A stretch of 20,668 nucleotides of DNA from Haplomitrium mnioides (lineage: Eukaryota > Marchantiophyta > Haplomitriopsida > Calobryales), in NCBI GenBank assembly GCA_049999725.1, contig JBNGIS010018728.1:1-20668 (forward strand). Direction: 5' to 3'. Below are positions 1 to 8,744 of this stretch, piece after piece (position 1 is the first letter of the stretch; each line of letters starts with the position of its first letter). The notes beneath the pieces were generated by a model. That model did no database searches and had not been told where the DNA came from. It saw only the letters and a list, made by a program, of their open reading frames with translations. Position numbers and translations under genes: made by a program.

Positions 1-6
1 GTCAAA

Positions 7-232
7 GGGTTCTTGTTCAATGTCTATGCTTGCATAGGCTGCAGGGTTCTTCTTTAGACGCTTGGCGTGTTTTGGCTGTAGGATTCTAGTTGAAAGTCCA
101 TGTGTGCATGGCTTTGTTGTTCTTGTTCAGAGTCAAAGCACGCAGAGGATTTAGGATTCTTGTTCGAAGTCTATGCGTGCATAGGCTTTACGGTTCTGGT
201 TTGGAGTCTATGCTTGCATAGACTTTGTTGGC
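7..232 (+). repeat. 37-bp tandem array with near-palindromic TATGCNTGCATA core
   Basis: About six diverged copies of a unit of 36-37 bp follow each other. Each begins with GGTTCTTGTTC or GGATTCTTGTTC, continues with a GTCTATGC-TGCATAGGCTT core and ends near GCAG or TTTAG. The core is nearly self-complementary. The same core recurs at 11115-11320 (mostly in the opposite orientation, with a longer period) and once near 17010-17030. Copies differ by many substitutions, so the array is old. No coding potential is visible; the open frames across it run into the N gap. Confidence 0.8.
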
Positions 233-335
233 TACAATGCTCAAAGTTAGGTTTAAAGTCCTTACCCGAATAGACATTTACGTTTTCTTGTACTTTTTTT
301 CTATCGAAAGATATATATTTTATTTCCTTTTTGTT

Positions 336-435
336 NNNNNNNNNNNNNNNNNNNNNNNNNNNNNNNNNNNNNNNNNNNNNNNNNNNNNNNNNNNNNNNNN
401 NNNNNNNNNNNNNNNNNNNNNNNNNNNNNNNNNNN
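336..435. other. Assembly gap (100 N)
   Basis: Exactly 100 consecutive N, the usual placeholder for a scaffold gap of unknown size. The flanks are T-rich and A-rich low-complexity DNA. Any reading frame that spans this stretch is an artefact. Confidence 0.99.
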
Positions 436-546
436 TTTTTGTTCATAAAAAACAATTTTTTTTTCGAAAAGAAGATTTTAGTGTTAAATTTGATGTTTTT
501 TAATGCCAAATCTTTGAAAAAAAATTTCGACTGCCAAGTGAAACAG

Positions 547-585
547 GAACTCAATAGTGGTTCCTAGTTCAAAGTAGCGGCTGTT
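547..585 (+). repeat. Tip repeat, copy 1
   Basis: The core GTTCAAAGTAGCGG (567-580) followed by CTGTT is shared with 11652-11669 (same strand, GTTCAAAGTAGCGGTTGT) and, inverted and with two changes, with 16533-16546. The 17 bases before it (GAACTCAATAGTGGTTC, 547-563) match the flank of the inverted copy (GAATTCAATAACGGAAC on its own strand). In copies 1 and 2 the tip lies about 320-340 bp after an array with the TATGCNTGCATA core, so tip, AT-rich stretch and array look like one composite unit. The family is not recognised. Confidence 0.55.
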
Positions 586-702
586 CATTATGTTTGTACT
601 ATTACGTAATCTTTGACTTCTCTTTGACAACGTCCTTATCATTGCTGCAATTTGAAAATAATTGAATAGTCTCTTGAGCATTCTCAAGATTTGAATAAGG
701 TT

Positions 703-802
703 NNNNNNNNNNNNNNNNNNNNNNNNNNNNNNNNNNNNNNNNNNNNNNNNNNNNNNNNNNNNNNNNNNNNNNNNNNNNNNNNNNNNNNNNNNNNNNNNNN
801 NN
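703..802. other. Assembly gap (100 N)
   Basis: A second run of exactly 100 N. What connects copy 1 of the tip repeat (547-585) to the unassigned stretch at 803-2112 is therefore unknown. Confidence 0.99.
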
Positions 803-2112
803 CACTTCACCAACCTTTCTCTCCACTTCAACTCAACAAATAACAATCAACTGAACAAGTAATCTACCAACTCCATCTACAACAAACTCTCACATATGCA
901 ACCTGGGTCCAATTCATGCTTTTTTAGTTTGTGGTCTCAATTTCTGGGCCAGACCTGCAACAAACACACTTGTATCTCTAATAGAAATATTCCACAATCC
1001 CAACCTCCTTCTTACCCTTGTTGGCTGCAAAACAGAGTCTTCAACTTTGTTGTCTGCTCTATCTCCTCTTCCCATCTCAACACCAGGCTTGACAAATTTT
1101 GTGCTTTGCAAAATTCTTGCCTAGGCCACTCTTGATCGAACAATTAGACAAATTTATTGTATTGATCGACTTCCAGAACTTCCACCTCTTCAATAGGCTT
1201 CAAACCTGCAAAGGTGCTTTCCTCTCTCCCTCTTCTTCATTGACACATTCAACAATCTCAATTCCTTCTTCACTAATATGACCCTGCTGATCTGAGACAA
1301 ACCACAGCTCTTGCTCCCACATTGGCACAATGACCTACACCCACTACTTGAATGAGGCGCCTATAGCTTCAAGCAAAGAATGGTCTACTACTAGGCCAAC
1401 AAAATCTTTCTATTGCATGCTAAACACTGCTCTTCTTCATGATTTAGAAGCTGGGTCACTACCAAGTCTGATGCAACGAACAAAAAGGGTCCATGGACTT
1501 CTACTTTGGTGAAACCTTTCAATTCAGAATTCCAGCAAACACATCAGCTCTAATGAATTCTATAGCAAAACTCTCCAACTCCACCAGATTCTACAACAAA
1601 ACTCTTTAGCTGCAGCAATCCTTGGTGTGAAAATTCTTCTTCAACCCATTCTTCAATAGCATTCTCCGGTGCCAATTTCTTCTCCCACAAGCTATTCCTC
1701 GATGTTCTTCCTTTGGGCTTCATCCTTCATTGTTTCCTTGACCTAGGATTTCTACAAAAGAGGTTTTCTCATGTTTCAATTCTTCCTCTTTGAATTTCTT
1801 GTTGCATCATATTTCTTTGTGAGTGATCTCTGCATCAAATTCGTATGCTAAGATCTCCGCCTTCTAATTTGCTGATTTGTTGCAATTACTCCATGTTGTC
1901 CTTCACTTTGACTAAGCAACAATTTGATGGCCCTTGTTGCACCTATTCTTTGCATCAACTTCATAAAACGTTTTGTTGTGAAAAATCTGCTGCTCGACAT
2001 CTTCCTTACTTCACATGTACTATGTCGACCCTTGTAATACTCTATAAATAAAGGAAATCTCCATGGCTGTAACAATTGTTTTCAGCGAGCATACTTAGTG
2101 TATGCTAGAGCA
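803..2112. other. Unassigned intergenic stretch
   Basis: No protein family is recognised on either strand; the open frames are short, overlap on opposite strands and show no motif. One short direct repeat is visible: CTACCAACTCCATCTACAAC near 862-881 resembles CTCCAACTCCACCAGATTCT plus ACAACAAAACTC near 1572-1605. Read on the minus strand the stretch is purine-rich, with runs that would encode Glu, Lys and Arg, which may mean transposon-derived coding sequence eroded beyond recognition. Confidence 0.4.
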
Positions 2113-2292
2113 TCACAAATCACGTTCTCCAAAATGATTTTCAACATTTATCTTCCTCCTCACACTCAATGCCTCATATGCAGCTAAAATTCCAGCACCT
2201 CTTCTCAACAAAACACAGTCTCCCATGATTTGCCTCCAACCCTGTACTCGATTGCCCTTTGATGAGCTTGCAGCTCTCAAACTCCTATGTTC

Positions 2293-2721
2293 TTCCTTCA
2301 GCTGCGTCATGGCTCTTGAGGCAATTTCTTGGCCTTTGATACCAGCATTCTTGAGCAACCACAATAGGGCAGGCACAGCTTCTGATGTCTCCACACAGGC
2401 TCAAATGTTTTCCCTATGGCTGCAAAGATTCCCCAGCACAATCGCAGAATCCTCTTTGGCTCTAGAGGAACCAGTCTCAAGCAACTATACTAAGGGAGGA
2501 ATGCCACCAACTGCGATAATTGCCCACTTACTGTCATCCACCTCTTGTGACAGAATTGACAGCAATGAAGCTGCATATTCCTGCTGCTGCTTGGTTGAAA
2601 GGCCCAGCAAGGAAATTAAAAGTTGCACGCCTTCTCGACCTCGAAGAGCTTGCCACAACTCAACTTCTCCACTACATACAATTGTCAAGTCTCTCGTCAA
2701 CTCCTCGATGTCATCTACAAA
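2293..2721 (-). pseudogene. CELLULOSE SYNTHASE INTERACTIVE (CSI/POM2)-type ARM-repeat fragment
   Basis: Reading 2721 to 2293 on the minus strand gives one frame of about 143 codons that matches the conserved ARM repeats of CSI proteins: [19 protein letters not shown], then [20 protein letters not shown], then [44 protein letters not shown] and [13 protein letters not shown]. In the family, CSI proteins (about 2,100 residues, N-terminal ARM repeats and a C-terminal C2 domain) link cellulose synthase complexes to cortical microtubules. Only about three ARM repeats remain. Two stops interrupt the frame: TAG at 2485-2487, where the family has Gln, and TGA at 2401-2403, where it has Arg; both are C-to-T changes. 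After about 2293 the frame stays open to 2113 but I no longer see family similarity. No frameshift is needed within the fragment. It lies downstream of the eIF3g relic on the same strand. Identification is firm; whether it is CSI1 or a paralogue is not decidable. Confidence 0.85.
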
Positions 2722-3035
2722 TGACTCTAACTCAAACTGCCCGAAAAGCTAAACATATGCCAAAATCTTTGTCTGTCTTTGATTAGCATTTGGAGGTAGC
2801 GGTCTGAAAAGGGAAGATGACTTGAGTCCCTTGAGCAATTTCTGCCTGGGAGCTGCCATGTATCCCTCCTTGTTCCGCTTCTTGTCTCTCTTCCCTCACC
2901 TGCTAAGGTCTATACTTGAAAGCATTGTTGTTGGCATAAGCTACTATGTCTACCACTTCGAGAGTTCTTTAAACTACCAAAAGTCACCTGCAAAAATTTA
3001 GCTACATAGGAGTTAAGAACACATGCTGCAATCGA
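2722..3035. other. Spacer between the two gene relics
   Basis: About 310 bp without recognisable protein on either strand. On the minus strand, near 2987-2998, a T-rich tract ends in TTTTTGCAG, which looks like an intron 3' end. The bases after it (2986 to about 2940) could be a badly eroded start of the eIF3g RRM, reading VTFGSLKNSR where the family has a VTNLSEDTR-like stretch, but the match is too weak to claim. Confidence 0.3.
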
Positions 3036-3649
3036 ACGACGGATTTTCTGGCCTCTACCCTCATCTTTAGCTCCAAGTCTCATGCTTGGTGGTACATACG
3101 AGCCCTTTCTGCTAGTGGTAGTAGGTGTGGCTAGTCCCGATATATCATCATCAATAGGAGGCTTTCTCCCAAAGAAAAACCACGAGTGGTTGCCAGCTCC
3201 TTGAAAGGGCATTTTGAAGTCCAGTGATCACCCTTCTTTTCGCAGGTTCGACAAACAATCAGAGAAACATTACCCAGAGATGCAAGATCAACACCTTTCT
3301 CAACTTCACTTGCTTTTGCTTGCTGGCCTGCAGGTCGAGTCCGCTTTAAGAAGATCTCCTCTGTAAAAACGACAGTGAGATTCTGCGAGGCATTTTGACC
3401 CAATGCATCTCTAAATTTCTTCAACGATTGTCTTTGCATAACAGTAGGGTTCAACTTCTTTACCTGTTTCTTCACCCGCACCATCTTTGTCACCTTCACT
3501 TGAATTCCATCGTCTCTCTTCCTCCACTTGATGATGATCTTGATCCCTTTCTCGTCCACCCCCATCACCTATGTTGGCAAAAACACGCCTTCGATCCCCT
3601 CATCTTCATTGGCTGCATCCCCTCACCAAAAATCTTTCTTTCCCATCAT
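3036..3649 (-). pseudogene. Translation initiation factor eIF3 subunit G, N-terminal part, broken
   Basis: eIF3g is an RNA-binding subunit of the eIF3 complex on the 40S ribosome. Starting at the tandem ATG ATG at 3649-3644, one minus-strand frame reads MMGKKDFW-stop-GDAANEDEGIEGVFLPT-stop-VMGVDEKGIK, aligning with the family's N-terminal W-G-(E/D), acidic stretch, LPP and VIGPDEKGIK segments. It continues through VKVTKMVRV, TEEIFLKRTRP and the diagnostic zinc knuckle CRTCEKKGDHWTSKCP (C-X2-C-X5-H-X4-C, 3253-3209). A one-base shift near 3166-3182 moves the frame; the rest reads RKPPIDDDISGLATP and KGSYVPPSMRLGA. Similarity fades after about 3036, so the C-terminal RRM is absent or unrecognisable. 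Family proteins have about 290 residues; about 205 codons remain here. Damage: TGA at 3623-3625, TAG at 3569-3571, one frameshift, loss of the RRM. Not functional as eIF3g. Confidence 0.9.
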
Positions 3650-3939
3650 TCCTCCTCTCTTCTCAACACACAACCTTTTGCATTAACACCGACATTAATA
3701 CGATGGAGTTCTCCACCACCATTGCCGCCACTGACACCTCTAACTGGGTTGCTTCTGAGATCTAATTCATCCTCTCCTTCTCAATTTCATCCTTCTCTGC
3801 TTCTCCTCACTACCATCACACCAAAAGATGATCACGGCCTCAAGATGGTAAGCTCCTTTACTACCGTTTCTTGTAATAGACTTTTTCAAAAAATCAAGAA
3901 GGGGAAGGGAAAAAACTATTTTCCCCTATTTGCACCAAC

Positions 3940-3984
3940 TTTAGGGTTTTCTACCTATTGCGGCCCACAACCCTATCAACCCTA
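3940..3984 (-). promoter_or_regulatory. Telo-box and site II element cluster upstream of the eIF3g relic
   Basis: On the minus strand 3950-3940 reads AAAACCCTAAA, which contains the plant telo-box AAACCCTAA, and 3967-3962 reads TGGGCC, a site II element. On the plus strand two further AACCCTA motifs stand at 3969-3975 and 3978-3984. The telo-box plus site II (TGGGCY) combination is known from promoters of plant ribosomal-protein and translation-factor genes. It lies about 290-320 bp before the ATG at 3649, a plausible distance for promoter plus 5' UTR. That it belonged to this gene is inference from position and class. Confidence 0.5.
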
Positions 3985-4234
3985 TACTCCCTTAGCATCC
4001 ACTATATGATCCAGACAATTCAACATATTTTCAACATCCACAAGCTCTTCTCGATTTGCACACACCATCTATTCCAAAGTTTGGCCCTCAGATCCTTGAT
4101 ATTGCATGTTTCTCATAATTTCAGCACAAATTTACCATCCTCCATTGTCATCAATCACTTCAACTTTCTATGTCCTACTCCAAAAAAATGACAAAATGGC
4201 ACTTCCCTATAGCTAGGAGACGCCATTTTGTTGC

Positions 4235-4309
4235 TCATTGATGAATGTACTCCTCCTTGTGCTCCAATAAAGCTCTTCTAGAAGCTTCCTCAATCGCCTC
4301 TCTCCTGAC
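4235..4309 (-). pseudogene. Possible last exon of an unknown gene
   Basis: On the minus strand a tract ending in ATTTTTTAG (4318-4310), which looks like an intron 3' end, is followed by 24 codons and a TGA (4237-4235). The peptide reads VRREAIEEASRRALLEHKEE then YIHQ: a charged, helix-prone composition unlike the noise around it. I do not recognise the family, and no upstream exon is visible on either side of the likely splice site. It may be a relic exon or a chance frame. Confidence 0.25.
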
Positions 4310-4783
4310 CTAAAAAATTTCATCATCTATGGCTATGTCTTATGTAATAAGACAAACCTTAAAGACCTTTTCAGTATGTGAATTTTGTAGTATGATGTCT
4401 AAATTAATGATAGTAAGAAGAATAGATTCTACCAAACTTGAACACCACTAATATATTGGTTCAGAATGCAAATTTATAAATGTTTCTTACATTATTTAAC
4501 ATGAATGCCATCAATTTCTTGATTCAAAAAATGAGTTTAAAAAAAAGCTGTTGACTCTAATTTCTAAACTCTCAACGTAATTAGTGTCTCACAAAGTAAA
4601 TGGGGCAAGGGGGAGGGGAACAACCCCATTTGCCTCAAAGTCAAAGTTTGAAATGAACGCTAAGTTAAAAATTGAAAATTGAAATTGCAACGCCGCCAGT
4701 CGGAGTAGTATGCTCAAGTCCATATGAAGCGTGTGTCATCTCAGCAGCCTGCTAGCAGCTCTTTTGCAATGTGGTCCAGCCCT
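4310..4783. other. Unassigned AT-rich stretch
   Basis: No open frame of note, no recognised repeat and no RNA gene. The last part, from about 4690, already leads into the CAGCC-rich repeat mosaic that starts at 4784. Confidence 0.5.
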
Positions 4784-5411
4784 GATGTGTGATTGCAACT
4801 CTGTCCCGGTGTGATATAGCAGCTTCTTTTGAGATGTGGTCTAGTCTTGATGTGTGATTGCAGCCCTGTCTTGTGTGATTGCAGCCCTGTCTTGTGTGAT
4901 TGTAGCCCTATTCATGTGATTGCAGCCCTATCAGTGTGATTGTAGCCCTAACCGTGTGATTGTTGTCATGGTTGCAGCCATGTCTCCTGATTGTAGCTCT
5001 ATCTTTGTCCTTGAATTCCAGACTCGAGATGTGGTCCAGTAGCACTCATGAGGTGTGCTCCAGCCTTGCTGGGCTGTGTTGAAGTCCTGACCCCTGAGAT
5101 GTTGCAGCCCTGATGTGAGATTGCAGCTCGGTCCCAGATGCGGTCTAGCATCTCCTTTTGAGATGCAGCCCTGTCCTGTGTGATTGCAGCATTGTCTTGT
5201 GTGACTGCAGTTCTGTTCGATGTGATTGCAGCCCTGTCCGTGTGATTGCAGCTCTGACCATGTGATTGTTGTCATGATCGCTGATTGTAGTTCTGTCCTT
5301 GTCCCTGATTTCCATCCTTGGGATGTGATCCAGTAGCACCCATGGGGTGTGCTCCAGCTCTGATACATGGGCTGTGTTGAAGCCGTGGCCCTTGAGATGT
5401 TGCGGCTCTTG
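4784..5411 (+). repeat. 300-330 bp direct duplication built from 19-bp tandem units
   Basis: Two consecutive diverged copies, 4784-5111 and 5112-5411, share the same order of landmarks: GATGTGAGATTGCAGCTC, TCTAGC, TTTTGAGATG, a run of GTGTGATTGCAGCCCTGTC-like units (about five to seven per copy), GTGATTGTTGTCATG, TGATTGTAG, TCCAGTAGCACCCATG, GGTGTGCTCCAGC, GGGCTGTGTTGAAG and CTTGAGATGTTGC. The small unit of about 19 bp is nested within the large one. A long minus-strand open frame (5368-4931) exists only because the units lack stops in that frame. Its peptide (repeated CNHTGQG-like blocks) matches nothing I know. Confidence 0.85.
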
Positions 5412-5472
5412 TTGTCTTGAGTTGATGATTCAGTTGTTCGTGAGATCTCCAGTTAGCGCTAGGGTTCCCTAT

Positions 5473-5558
5473 TCCAGCTCTGTTCTCCCTGACATACCAG
5501 CTCTGTTCTCCCTGATCTAGCTCTGTTCTCTTGGATTCCAGCTCTATTCTCTCTGTGT
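5473..5558 (+). repeat. Four tandem units of about 20-26 bp
   Basis: CCAGCTCTGTTCTCCCTGA is repeated at 5473, then as CCAGCTCTGTTCTCCCTGAT at about 5498, CTAGCTCTGTTCTCTTGGAT at about 5517 and CCAGCTCTATTCTCTCTG at about 5538. Spacing between units varies because linkers of 0-6 bp intervene. It belongs to the same CAGC-rich mosaic as its neighbours. Confidence 0.8.
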
Positions 5559-6042
5559 CAGTGACATGTCATTCGGCCCCGCTCCCTAATATGTGATCCA
5601 GCCCAACCTTGATGATAGGTTACAGCCCTTGAGGTCTTTGGGGTGTTCTAGCTCCAACATCCAGCCCTGTTGTCATCTCATTGAAGTATGTGGGTGATTC
5701 TTTGAAAATCTACACGTTCCTCCTTGAAATCTAGTGTCCAGGCTTGAGGGTTAGTGTCTAGTCTTCGTGTCCAGCCTTATGTCATGAGGTCTCGCAGCTT
5801 GTCCTGGGGTCTAGCATCAAGTTCTGAAATTTAATATCTCGCTTCAGATCTAGTAACCAGCTACAAAGAGTGCCAGCTCCAGTTCTGAACTGGTCTAGCT
5901 TCATTGCCTGTTCTGGTCGGTACATATCATTTCAGCCAGCGTGGTTTGCTCAAGTCATGCCATGTTGTGTCGGTCATCTTGATCTGTCACAATTCTTATT
6001 CAGTTCTGGCCATCTCGTTCTCTGTGTCCGCTTTCATGTTCT
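5559..6042 (+). repeat. Degenerate CCAGCC/GTCCAG-rich stretch
   Basis: Short phrases ending in CCAGCCC, CCAGCTC or GTCTAG recur every 15-40 bp without strict periodicity. This looks like tandem DNA of the neighbouring kind after long mutation. No coding signal is seen. Confidence 0.5.
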
Positions 6043-6660
6043 AGCCATCACTGCGCTCCTTTCTTCACTCCGGTCCCATCACTAGGGGTTACTCCAGCCT
6101 AGCCACTAAAAGTCACTCCAGTCCAACTACTAAGGGTCCCTCCAATCCAGCCACTAAAAGTCCCTCCATTCCTGCCACTAAGGTCACTCTGTGTTCTGGT
6201 TCCAGCCCTCCATTATCGTATTCCCGCCTTGCGTTCCTGTCTGGAGTTTTGGAATTTTGATCCAGTTTTGGTTTCCTCTTGATTCCAGCCTTACAATTGA
6301 CTCCAATCCAGCCTTACATTGACTACAATCTCAGCCTTACATTGACTCTAATCCTAACCTTACATTGACTCCAATCCCAGCCTTACATTGACTCCAATTC
6401 CAGCCATCACTGCGCTCTTCTCTTACTCCGGTCCAGCCACTAAAAATCACTCCGGCCCAGCCACTAAGGGTCCCTCCAGTCCAGCCACTAAGGTCACTCT
6501 ATCTTCTGGTTCCAGCCTTGCATTATCGTATTCCCGTCTTGCGCTCTGGTGTCCCGATCTTGAGTTTTGAAATGTCTGCCTTTTGATCTCACTTTGGTCC
6601 CCTTTTGATCCAGTTTTGGTTTCCTTTTGACTCCAGCTTTACATTGACTCCAATCCAGCC
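6043..6660 (+). repeat. Direct duplication of about 260 bp separated by 23-bp tandem units
   Basis: Copy 1 (6043-6312) and copy 2 (6402-6660) share AGCCATCACTGCGCTC, CCAGCCACTAAAAGTCACTC, CCAGCCACTAAGGGTCCCTC, CTAAGGTCACTCT, TCTGGTTCCAGCC, CATTATCGTATTCCCG, CTTGCG, GAGTTTTG and TTGATCCAGTTTTGGTTTCC, in this order. Each copy ends by running into units of CAGCCTTACATTGACTCCAA, so duplication of a larger block that included the small tandem is likely. Confidence 0.85.
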
Positions 6661-6845
6661 TTAGATTGACTCCAATCTCAGCCTTACATTGGCTCCAATC
6701 CCAACCTTACATTGACTCCAATTCCAGCCTTACATTGACTCCAATCTCAGTCTTACATTGACTCCAATCCCAACCTTACATTGACTCCAACCCCAGCCTT
6801 ACATTGACTCCAATCCAGCCTTACATTGACTCCAATCCTGCCTTT
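6661..6845 (+). repeat. 23-bp tandem array (CCAGCCTTACATTGACTCCA units)
   Basis: About eight further units of roughly 23 bp with the consensus CAGCCTTACATTGACTCCAA plus TCC follow copy 2 of the duplication; about five units of the same kind lie at 6285-6400 after copy 1. Units differ by one or two substitutions, fewer than the surrounding sequence, so this is probably the youngest amplification in the mosaic. Confidence 0.9.
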
Positions 6846-7381
6846 TGCTATTCCAAATCTATCTTTTGATTCCCAATTTACCTTTTGATTTACCTTTTCG
6901 GTTTAGACCCTCCATATTAGCATTCTTGCTTTGACTTTAGGTATCATCTTGTGTTTGGATCCTTTTTTGTATTTTGATCCAGCTCTGCAAATTGATTGGT
7001 CCAGTTCTATTTTTGCTAAGAATGTCTCATGTTTTGGTATTTTAGCTTTGTATTGGTCTTGGGTTCAGCCTGACCTTCTTATTCCAATATGTTTTGATGT
7101 TTCGGTCTTGTGGTTCGATATACCAGTCCTACTTTTTGTTATGCTAGTTCCGAATTTGGGTAGTGTGTTGCTCTAGCCATGTATTTTGATCTTTGAGGCC
7201 AGCCCTGCGTTCTAGTTCCAACTTTCTTTTTTGACATTCAATCTGATCTACCACATATGATCGTTATTCTGCCTCTCCAGTGTTCCATTACAGATCTCGT
7301 GTCCTCCAGCCATCTCATCATGCCCGTTCCAATCCAGCCCTCTTGGTTTGTTGGTCCTCCCGCCTGTTCTGGTCAATGTTT
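6846..7381. other. T-rich stretch with scattered CCAGCC phrases
   Basis: The tandem array fades into TTTTGATT-rich text with occasional CCAGCC or CCAGTC. An open frame of 81 codons at 6931-7176 has a hydrophobic, low-complexity peptide and no recognisable motif; I do not call it a gene. The LINE 3' end lies at or just below 7382. Confidence 0.4.
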
Positions 7382-8722
7382 TCATCCCATCTCAGGATTA
7401 TAGGATTTCTGTTGTGGGCTGGCCCATAGTGTCATTACTTCGAGTAAAAATAGTGAGAGCCATCGCTGGTTTGGGAAAGCCATAAAGTTTTGGATGGTTT
7501 GGGGTTGAGGTATGAATAGGCCATGATATCTTCCTCTGATCTCATAATATCTTGGGCAACAAAATATGAGGTGGTATTTGTCTTCATGGAGATCTAGTGT
7601 GCATTGGAGGCATGTTTTTTTTTGGGTTGGACTGTGTTGTTGATCTTTAACCATTTTGTTGTTTCGCATTTGAGGTGGTGTGATCCAGTGCGTAGTTGGG
7701 TCAGGGTGTGGATGAGGTGTATAGACATGTTTCCCTTCAGGCATTGTTGTAATTGTTGGCAAGGACAGGGGTTGATTAGTGTCAGGTACTTGGCAGTTTG
7801 TGAAGCTATGCTATAGGATTGCCACTAGGTCGTGAAGTGCTGTTTAGAAAGATGGTCCAGAGTAGAACCCTTTGGGAGCTTGTCAATGTCTAATCCCCAT
7901 TGGGATAACCTTGAGCGGCATTGGTTGTACCAGTTTGTTGCGTCTTCGACCCCCGAATGGCGGTATGCTTCTAAGGCTAGGTTGGGGTATCGTATGTGGG
8001 TCATTGTTTGCAAGGATTGAATGTAGGTGACCAATTTCTGGACTGCGTAGGCTTCTAATGGTAGCATTCCAAATTCAGCTAGCAGTATATGGAGGGGAGT
8101 GGTAGGCTGAACGTTGGCTAATCTGGTGAGAAATCTTTTGAGGGGTTTCTCTCATTGTTTCAACCACATAGCTGGTGTGAGTGTTGCTCCCCAGATTTCC
8201 GCACTATATAGTGCTATGGGTGTGACGAAGGTGTGAAAGAGGTCGATACATATTGGTATGTTCCAGATGTCTTTCTCTTTGCACCAGCTGTTGATCTGAT
8301 AGAGGCTCGCTAAGCTGGCTATCAGTATACTTTCTGCTTTGAAATGCCAACCTTCCTATGTGTGTAGGGGAATATCAAGGTATGTGTATTGGTCTGTCAC
8401 CTCCAATGTGTCTTGGTTGAGTTTGTAGGAGTTCCTTGTAGCGATTGTCAACCATTTACCAAATACTAGGATTTTTGTCTTCTTCAGGTTTACAGTCATT
8501 CCGTGTTGGGTGCAAAATTGTGCAAGTGTGTTGATTTGTTGTTGTAATCCTGCACTAGTGGTGGACATGAGAACTATGTCATTCGCATAAAGGAGGATAG
8601 GGATCTTAGCAGAAAGGAGACGGGGACCGATGCTTCAGTGTCCTGGAGTATCGCCTCAAGTTTATCGATGAAAAGGCCAAAGAGGGTTGGTGATAGAGAG
8701 CAGCTCTCTTTGACCCTAGTTG
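7382..8722 (-). mobile_element. LINE (non-LTR retrotransposon), 3' half of ORF2, inactive
   Basis: Read on the minus strand, this gives the C-terminal half of a LINE ORF2. Reverse-transcriptase core: ESCSLSPTLFGLFIDKLEAI (near 8690-8630), then KIPILLYANDIVLM with the catalytic motif at 8589-8578, then GLQQQINTLAQFCTQHGM and VNLKKTKILVFG. Thumb and connection region: LYSAEIWGATLTPAMW, RFLTRLANVQPTTPLHILLA, LPLEAYAVQ. C-terminal zinc-binding region: LRTGSHHLKCETTKW, then CLQCTLDLHEDKYHLIFCCP and YYEIRGRYHGLF, ending at the stop by 7382. The catalytic YADD is changed to YAND. Stops occur at 8356-8358, in the segment KQ-stop-EKPLKRF, and at 7825-7827; the frame also shifts near 8620 and at the long T run near 7612-7621. 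The endonuclease and the first part of the RT are missing. No clear poly-A tail is visible below 7382. The clade is not determined. Confidence 0.88.
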
Positions 8723-8744
8723 ATGGGTTTCAACATTCCAACTC

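Noticed and set aside
171-846. Open frames spanning the N runs
   Set aside because: They depend on unknown bases and include homopolymer-rich flanks; no motif on either side.
3969-3984. Interstitial telomere repeat
   Set aside because: Only two AACCCTA motifs spaced by 9 bp rather than the 7-bp telomere period; better explained as telo-box promoter motifs.
3395-4009. Plus-strand open frame of 204 codons
   Set aside because: It lies antisense to the eIF3g relic and its upstream region. The peptide is His/Leu/Pro/Ser-rich without motif, while the minus strand gives a clear eIF3g match.
4931-5368. Minus-strand open frame of 145 codons with repeated CNHTGQG-like blocks
   Set aside because: It follows directly from tandem DNA units of about 19 bp that happen to lack stops. 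The unit length is not a multiple of three, the blocks shift register, and nothing resembles a known Cys/His repeat protein.
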